Assembly (NCBI RefSeq): GCF_013409365.1
Contig: NZ_JACCBA010000001.1
Location: 4,340,001 to 4,404,000 of the forward strand
DNA length: 64,000 nt
Direction of reading: 5' to 3'
DNA from: Actinomadura luteofluorescens
GTDB taxonomy: Bacteria; Actinomycetota; Actinomycetes; Streptosporangiales; Streptosporangiaceae
A program made the translations under genes and the position numbers. Under the pieces are notes generated by a model. That model worked only from the letters and a program-made list of their open reading frames with translations, made no database searches and had not been told where the DNA came from. The first letter of the stretch is position 1. Each line of letters opens with the position of its first letter. Positions 59,206 to 64,000 of the stretch are shown piece by piece.

Positions 59206-61362
59206 CTACTCTTCGTCCGAGTCTTCGAGAAGCTCGCGCACTTCGATGACTTCGGTCGGGACGTCCTCCTCGGGCCAGCTCACGGCAAGGGCCTGGATCA
59301 TCGGACGGTGCTCCGCGAACGTCTCGTCCCGTGCGAGGACCAGGGCCGCGGCCGCCTGGATCTCCAGCTCGGGGCGGCGGGCCGCACTCAGGAGCACATC
59401 GACGGAGTTGTCGCTCCGAAACTCCCCCAGCAGATACACGGCCTGACCGCGCTCGCTCATCGGGACGGCTTCGTCGCACACGACGTCCCCAAGGGCTTGG
59501 ACGAGCCGGGGGTGGGAGCGGCCGACGGACCGGAGCACGTCGCTCACGGTGCCGAGGACCTGGCCGCGGAGCGAGTCGGCGCACCTGAGCGAGTCGGCGA
59601 GCACGGACAGGTCGTCCTTCGCGGCCACCCCCAGCGCGGACAGGGCGGTGAGGTGGGCCGCGAGGGGACCGTACTCGCGACTGAGTTCGGGCGGGGACGG
59701 CGGCTGCCGCAAGATCTCCTGGATCAACGTGAGGACGAGCGCCCTCGCCGGTTGCCGTGCCCCTTCACCACCTCGCGCGAGGGCGCCTTCCGGGTCCCAC
59801 CAATGGTCCAGGGCGATGCCGACGGCGGCCACGTCACCGCTTTCGAGCATCGTGCGCATAGCGTCGTGGTACGACTCGTCCGCCGTGGGGAGGCGCAGCC
59901 TTCTGTGCGCACGACGCAGGTCCGGGTCCCGCAGCCGGTGCCCCTCCCAGTGAACGCTGTGCGGCTTCCCGAAGACCAGGTCGACGGGGTTCTGACCCCA
60001 GAAGTGCGCCGGAGGACGCTCCTCCCAGCTTTCCGCCAGGTCTTCCATGACCGCACGGTGGCGGTCCAGGCCGCCCGTCTTCACCAGGTGGGAGACCGCG
60101 TGCACCTGCACGTCCGGCTCCCCCTCGCGGATCGCACGCAGAAGGACGTCGTCGGCGCCCGCACCGAGCCGGTCGGCAAGGATCCGGATCGCCGTCTCCC
60201 TGGTCCCCTGGGAGGACGGGTCGAAGATCACGCCGCTCACGGCCTCGACGAGCCGGGCGTCAGCGGACTCGGCCCCGTCGAGGAGCCCGGACGCCGCCCA
60301 GACGGCCCTGTACCGAACGGTGTCGGAATCCGTCCGGCCGAGGATGTCCACCAGCAGGTCGGTGTCGCCCGGTTCCGCGTGCTCCGTTCCGATCATGTTC
60401 AGCGCGCTCACCTCGGCGGGCGAGATCGGGCGACGGAGCACCTCGCGGGCGCGCTCCAGCACCTCGGGCAGGTAGGCGTCCGCCAGGTCGGAGTCGTCCA
60501 GGACGTGCCGCAGCCCCTCCCAGTGCTCGTAGTGGTCGAGCGCGATGCCCACGGCGACCGGGTCGTCGCTGCGCAGCAGCGTGGTGAACGCCTCCAGGCA
60601 CGTCTTGTCGGTCAGCGGGAACCGCAACTCGCCGTGAGCGTTCCGAAGGGCCGGATCGTCCAGGTGGGCGTCCTGCCAGTACGTGCTGTGAAAGCCCACG
60701 AGCGCATCGCGCACGTCCCTGGAAAAGGGGCCGGCGTCCTCCGGCCAGGAGTCGACGAGTCGCTGGAGCACCTCGCGGTGCGCACGGACCTTCTTGGTCG
60801 ATGTCAGCTGCCCCGCCGCGCTGACCTGGACCTTGAGGTCACCGGATTCGGTAAGGCGGAGGAAGAGGGCGTCCACCTCGGGCATGTCGAGTTCGCCCAG
60901 GGCATGGATCGCGGAGCCGCGATCCCGGGCGTCCAGGCTCTCGTCGAGGGCGATCGCGCGGACGGCCGCCAGGAGGCGAGGGTTCGGCTCCTCCGCGTCC
61001 CCGAGAGCAGTGGACGCGGCCATCAGCCCCTCCTCCCGCAGCCCAGGGTCAGAGGTGGTTTCCAGAATCTCGGAGATCCGGTCGGCGTCCTCGTCTTCAC
61101 CGAGGTGCCACACCGCGGTGAGCGACCAGGAGAGCGCCCGATGCCGGTTCTCGTCGTCGAGCGTGGACGACCGGTCCAGGAGGTCGCGGGCGACGAAGAG
61201 CACCTCGTTGTTCAGTGGCCAGTACGGGTTGTCCACTCCCCACCTGGTGTCCGCCTGCGCCTGCTGGTAGTCGCTCAACGCATCGCACACGACACCGAGG
61301 TCGCCACTGCGCAGCCGTTGACTGAACTCCCCGAGAAACGACGCCTCATCGCCATCCGGCAC
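59206..61362 (-). CDS. HEAT-repeat protein of unknown role
   Basis: 718 residues, all helical, with HEAT-like units such as RDRGSAIHALGELDMPEVDALFLRL and VQVSAAGQL spread along the length. An internal duplication is clear: a segment at about residue 248 (NAHGELRFPLTDKTCLEAF, then VAVGIALDHYEHWEG) recurs near 485 (RAHRRLRLPTADESYHDAM, then VAAVGIALDHWWDPEG). It is soluble, acidic at the C-terminus (LLEDSDEE), with no catalytic motif. Such scaffolds mediate protein-protein contacts; some actinobacterial relatives sit in immunity loci, but no toxin gene adjoins here. Confidence 0.75.
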   Translation of the reverse strand: MPDGDEASFLGEFSQRLRSGDLGVVCDALSDYQQAQADTRWGVDNPYWPLNNEVLFVARDLLDRSSTLDDENRHRALSWSLTAVWHLGEDEDADRISEILETTSDPGLREEGLMAASTALGDAEEPNPRLLAAVRAIALDESLDARDRGSAIHALGELDMPEVDALFLRLTESGDLKVQVSAAGQLTSTKKVRAHREVLQRLVDSWPEDAGPFSRDVRDALVGFHSTYWQDAHLDDPALRNAHGELRFPLTDKTCLEAFTTLLRSDDPVAVGIALDHYEHWEGLRHVLDDSDLADAYLPEVLERAREVLRRPISPAEVSALNMIGTEHAEPGDTDLLVDILGRTDSDTVRYRAVWAASGLLDGAESADARLVEAVSGVIFDPSSQGTRETAIRILADRLGAGADDVLLRAIREGEPDVQVHAVSHLVKTGGLDRHRAVMEDLAESWEERPPAHFWGQNPVDLVFGKPHSVHWEGHRLRDPDLRRAHRRLRLPTADESYHDAMRTMLESGDVAAVGIALDHWWDPEGALARGGEGARQPARALVLTLIQEILRQPPSPPELSREYGPLAAHLTALSALGVAAKDDLSVLADSLRCADSLRGQVLGTVSDVLRSVGRSHPRLVQALGDVVCDEAVPMSERGQAVYLLGEFRSDNSVDVLLSAARRPELEIQAAAALVLARDETFAEHRPMIQALAVSWPEEDVPTEVIEVRELLEDSDEE

Positions 61363-61576
61363 AGGGTCTCCTCCATGATCGGCTCATCAGGCTGGCAGAC
61401 CGATCTGCCCCATGTCCTCCAGTTTCAAGGCTCTCTTCGCCCAGCCGACCAGGCCCGTCGTGCCCCGGAGTGAGCTTCGTCCCGCCGAACCCGGTGCCGC
61501 CGAGGGCTCTCGGCGGGCGGGAGCGAGCCGTCAACCCGGCTCAACCATGCGGCCGCTGACACCGCCGCTGCCTGGG

Positions 61577-61665
61577 CGGAGAGTGTGGGATTCGAACCCA
61601 CGAGGACTGTCCCCAGCCCTGGGCGCTTTCAAGGCGCCTGCACTAGTCCACTATGCGAACTCTCC
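61577..61665 (-). tRNA. tRNA-Ser (UGA)
   Basis: Read on the minus strand: acceptor GGAGAGT pairs with ACTCTCC, D-arm CATAGTGGACTAGTGC, anticodon stem GGCGC/GCGCC with loop CTTGAAA giving anticodon UGA, a long variable arm typical of class II tRNAs, and T-arm GTGGGTTCGAATCCCAC. The discriminator base is G, as expected for serine. CCA is not encoded. No integrase or repeated 3' end lies beside it. Confidence 0.97.
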
Positions 61666-61741
61666 AGGTGACCGCCTCGCGGTGGTCATCGCCCACGATA
61701 GCGGGCCGGGGCCGCTGCGTTCGACCGCATAACGCGACCCC

Positions 61742-62119
61742 CTAGGGGACGCGGTAGCCGGGGATGGACGGCCAGCGGACCGTGAGCACCACCGACTCCT
61801 CCTCGGCCTCCCACGAGTGGTCGACGCCGCGGCCCCACACCACGTAGTCGCCCTGCTCGGCGAGGACGACGACGCGGCCGGGGAACTCCAGCCGGAAACG
61901 GCCGCTGATCAGCACGAGCAGGGCGGTGCGCTTCTCGCCGTCCGTCCACGCGGCGCGCCGCTCGCCCTTCGGGTGCACGCCCCACTTGATCTCGACCTCG
62001 GCGCTGTGCCGCAGGTCGCCGGGCGTCTTGAAGTGCCCGAGCAGCCAGCCGCGGTCGGCGGCCGCGTCCGGCGCCGCCCTCCCCACGTACACACCGTCGT
62101 CGTCCGTCACAGATGGCAA
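61742..62119 (-). CDS. Cupin-fold protein
   Basis: 125 residues from TTG 62119, or 122 from GTG 62110. Cupin strands: LLVLISGRFRLEFPGR, VVVLAEQGDYVVWGRGVDHSWEAEE, and SVVLTVRW. Metal ligands may include His in LRHSAEVEIKWGVHP and HSW, but the classic G(X)5HXH motif is incomplete. It starts 12 bases after the MinD-like gene and is likely co-transcribed. The function is not assignable. Confidence 0.75.
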   Translation of the reverse strand: MPSVTDDDGVYVGRAAPDAAADRGWLLGHFKTPGDLRHSAEVEIKWGVHPKGERRAAWTDGEKRTALLVLISGRFRLEFPGRVVVLAEQGDYVVWGRGVDHSWEAEEESVVLTVRWPSIPGYRVP

Positions 62120-62131
62120 CGGTAGCCCAGC

Positions 62132-64000
62132 TCAGGACTGCGGGCGCTGGAAGGCGAAACCGTCTCCCACCACGGCGGCGAGCGTCAGGTACGCCTCGCG
62201 GGTCGCGGGGGCGAGCTGCTCCAGCTCGACCTCGGCGCCCTCCTCCAGGTGGTCGTCGTAGGGGATGCGGACGACGGCGCGGCAGCGGCTCTCGAAGTGG
62301 GCCTGGAGCTTGTCCAGGTCGACCTGGCTTCGGGTGCGGTTGCGGACCATCGACAGGACGACGACGCCGTTGCGGACCAGGTGGCCGTGGTCGTGCGCCT
62401 CCAGCCAGTCGAGGGTCGCGCTCGCGGACCGGGCGCCGTCCACCGACGGGGAGCTGACCAGGACGAGCTGGTCGGCCAGGCTCAGCACGCCCGCCATCGC
62501 CGAGTGCAGCAGCCCGGTGCCGCAGTCGGTGATGCAGACCGAGTAGTACTGCTCCAGGACGACGGCGACGGCCGCGTAGTCCTCGGCGCTGAACGCCTCG
62601 CTGACCGCAGGGTCGCGGTCGGACGCGAGGATCTCCAGGCGCGCCTCGTTCTGCGAGGTGAACGCGCGGACGTCGGCGTACCGGTGGATCTGGTCGCGGT
62701 TGTTGAGCAGGTCGCGGACGGTCGCGGCGGTCTCCAGCCTGACCTTGTCCGACAGCGTCCCGCGGTCGGGGTTCGCGTCCACCGCGATGACGCGGTCGCC
62801 GCGCAGCGACCCCAGCATCGAGCCGAGCCCGGTGGTCGTGGTCGTCTTGCCGACGCCGCCCTTCAGCGACATGACGGCGACCCGGTGGTGCCCGCCCGCG
62901 ACGGCGGTGCGCGCCCGCGCGATCAGATCCTTGCGGCGCAGGTCGGTCTGCGACTCGCCCGGGTGGATGCCGCCCGCGGTGGCCTTGTAGACGGCGCGCC
63001 GCCAGCCGGACGAGGGCGCGATGCGACGCTCGCCGAGCAGGTTCTCGGAGCTGAGGCTGTCGGCGCTCTGCTGCCCCTGCTGCTGGGGCGGAGCGGGGTG
63101 GCCCGGCTGCATCATCTGGCCGGGCGCCTGCGGGTACTGCCCCTCCCCCTGCGGCGGCCCGGCCGGGTACCCGTAGCCCTGCGGCTGGTAGGGCTGCCCG
63201 GTGTTGGGGTCGACGGGGGGAGCGTAAGGCTGGCCGGTGTTCGGGTCGACCGGCGGGTACGGCTGGGCGCCCGCGTTCGGGTCCGGCGCGTAGGGCTGCC
63301 CCATGCCAGGGGCGATCGGGGGGTACGGCTGGCCGGGCGCGGGCGGGCCCGGCTGGAACGGCAGACCGGCGTTCGGGTCGGGCGCGTAGGGCTGACCGGT
63401 GTTCGGGTCCATCGGCGGGAACTGCTGCCCCTCGGGGGCCGGGCCGAAGGAGACGGGCTGACCCGCGGCGTTGGGGTCGGGCGCGTAGGGCTGACCGGTG
63501 TTCGGGTCGACCTGCGGGAAGAGCGGGCCGCCCGCGTTCGGGTCATGCGCATACGGCTGACCGGCGTTCGGGTCCGCCTGCGGGAAGAGCGGGCCGCCCA
63601 TGTTGGGGTCAGTCGCGTAAGGCTGACCGGTGTTCGGGTCTGCCTGCGGGAAGAGCGGACCGCCCGCGTTCGGGTCGGGCGCGTAAGGCTGACCGGTGTT
63701 CGGGTCGTTCGGCGGGAGCTGCTGGCCCTCGGGGGCCGGGCCGAACGGGACGGGCTGGCCCATGTTCGGGTCCGGCGCGTAGGGCTGGCCCATGCCGGGG
63801 TCCATCGGGGGGTACGGCTGGCCGGGCGCGGGCGGGCCCGGCTGGAAGGGCTGACCGGTGCTCGGGTCGACGGGCGGGAACTGCTGACCCGCGGCGTTCG
63901 GGTCCGGGGCGAACGGCTGGCCGATGCCGGGGTCGGCCGGCGGGTACGGCTGGCCGGTGGTCGGGTCCACGGGCGGGAACTGCTGACCGGGCGCGTTCGG
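62132..64000 (-). CDS. MinD/ParA-like ATPase with long Pro/Gln-rich repeat arm, 5'-truncated by window
   Basis: The frame is open to the window end, so the start is missing; 622 residues are visible. About 310 are repeats of the type DPNTGQPYAPDPNAGG and PGPPAPGQPYPP, a low-complexity arm like those of actinobacterial ESX-associated proteins. The C-terminal 290 hold the ATPase: deviant Walker A MSLKGGVGKTTTT, VIAVDANPDRG, ITDCGTGLLHSAM and LVLVSSPSVDGARSA. Relatives (EspI-like, MinD/ParA family) occur with type VII secretion. The linker has the SSENLLGERRI motif. No ESX genes are visible in the window. Confidence 0.85.
   Translation of the reverse strand, partial: PNAPGQQFPPVDPTTGQPYPPADPGIGQPFAPDPNAAGQQFPPVDPSTGQPFQPGPPAPGQPYPPMDPGMGQPYAPDPNMGQPVPFGPAPEGQQLPPNDPNTGQPYAPDPNAGGPLFPQADPNTGQPYATDPNMGGPLFPQADPNAGQPYAHDPNAGGPLFPQVDPNTGQPYAPDPNAAGQPVSFGPAPEGQQFPPMDPNTGQPYAPDPNAGLPFQPGPPAPGQPYPPIAPGMGQPYAPDPNAGAQPYPPVDPNTGQPYAPPVDPNTGQPYQPQGYGYPAGPPQGEGQYPQAPGQMMQPGHPAPPQQQGQQSADSLSSENLLGERRIAPSSGWRRAVYKATAGGIHPGESQTDLRRKDLIARARTAVAGGHHRVAVMSLKGGVGKTTTTTGLGSMLGSLRGDRVIAVDANPDRGTLSDKVRLETAATVRDLLNNRDQIHRYADVRAFTSQNEARLEILASDRDPAVSEAFSAEDYAAVAVVLEQYYSVCITDCGTGLLHSAMAGVLSLADQLVLVSSPSVDGARSASATLDWLEAHDHGHLVRNGVVVLSMVRNRTRSQVDLDKLQAHFESRCRAVVRIPYDDHLEEGAEVELEQLAPATREAYLTLAAVVGDGFAFQRPQS
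63100..64000 (-). repeat. In-frame repeats of the Pro/Gln-rich arm
   Basis: At least a dozen imperfect copies of a unit centred on GGGCTGACCGGTGTTCGGGTC (plus strand), spaced 45-75 bases. They encode the D-P-N-x-G-Q-P-Y type motif. Copy number is likely unstable. Confidence 0.8.

Noticed and set aside
61577..61665. tRNA-Ser as integration site of a mobile element
   Set aside because: No integrase, no repeated 3' tRNA fragment and no change in gene character on either side.
63100..64000. Regularly spaced repeats resembling a CRISPR array
   Set aside because: The units are in frame, vary in spacing and encode a Pro/Gln-rich protein arm; there are no unique spacers and no cas genes.

Overview
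The window is high-GC DNA from an actinobacterium. The marker genes suggest a morphologically complex lineage such as Actinomadura/Streptosporangiales or a relative: an Scr1-type XRE regulator with DUF397 partners, a mycothiol-dependent isomerase family protein, a SARP regulator, several ECF/SigE-type sigma factors, a Rv1264-like class III cyclase and an actinobacterial-type SOS box. The genus is an inference; no rRNA is present and the only RNA gene is a tRNA-Ser(UGA).

Layout. 1-2.8 kb: the end of a MetE-like protein and an ABC exporter. 3-4 kb: two very small proteins, one a 38-residue zinc-knuckle peptide. 4-7 kb: a mycothiol-dependent isomerase-like enzyme, an RsbW-like ATPase divergent from an XRE/DUF5753 regulator with DUF397, then a decayed second copy of the regulator tail followed by a DUF397 protein with a triplicated motif. 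7-12 kb: VanZ-like and VanY-like proteins and a PadR/ABC/FtsX operon with a clear operator. 12-18 kb: EEP nuclease, DUF429 remnant, methyltransferase, YjbR protein, GDSL esterase, TetR and SARP regulators. 18-26 kb: a cell-envelope group (serine hydrolase, cutinase with a large insertion, DUF4185/endo-arabinanase-like protein, PGRP-type amidase) plus an ATP-dependent DNA ligase. 26-30 kb: YjbR protein, M20 amidohydrolase, and a SnoaL protein next to an ECF sigma factor that itself ends in a SnoaL domain.

30-44 kb is the most coherent system: thirteen tightly packed minus-strand genes read from 43798 down to 30378. They encode a D-aminoacylase-like deacylase, a complete sugar-type ABC importer, an M20 deacylase (frameshifted), an MBL hydrolase, an IclR regulator, a D-serine-dehydratase-like PLP deaminase, KDPG aldolase, KDG kinase, RidA and an unknown protein. 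Together they read as a route from an N-acylated 2-amino sugar acid (for example N-acetyl-D-glucosaminate) through KDG and KDPG to pyruvate and glyceraldehyde-3-phosphate. This is inference, not demonstrated.

44-54 kb: adenylate cyclase divergent from MerR, an ECF sigma factor fused to an anti-sigma-like and extracellular domain, DUF418 protein, acyl-CoA synthetase, a 118-bp inverted repeat pair, SigE-family sigma factor, and a MauE-like pair. 54-56 kb: two 79-residue acidic paralogues, three identical 24-bp inverted repeats, and an AAA ATPase with a perfect LexA box upstream. 56-64 kb: pirin/MarR divergent pair with two operators, small membrane proteins, M15 peptidase, HEAT-repeat protein, tRNA-Ser, cupin, and a MinD/ParA-like ATPase with a long Pro/Gln-rich repeat arm that runs off the window.
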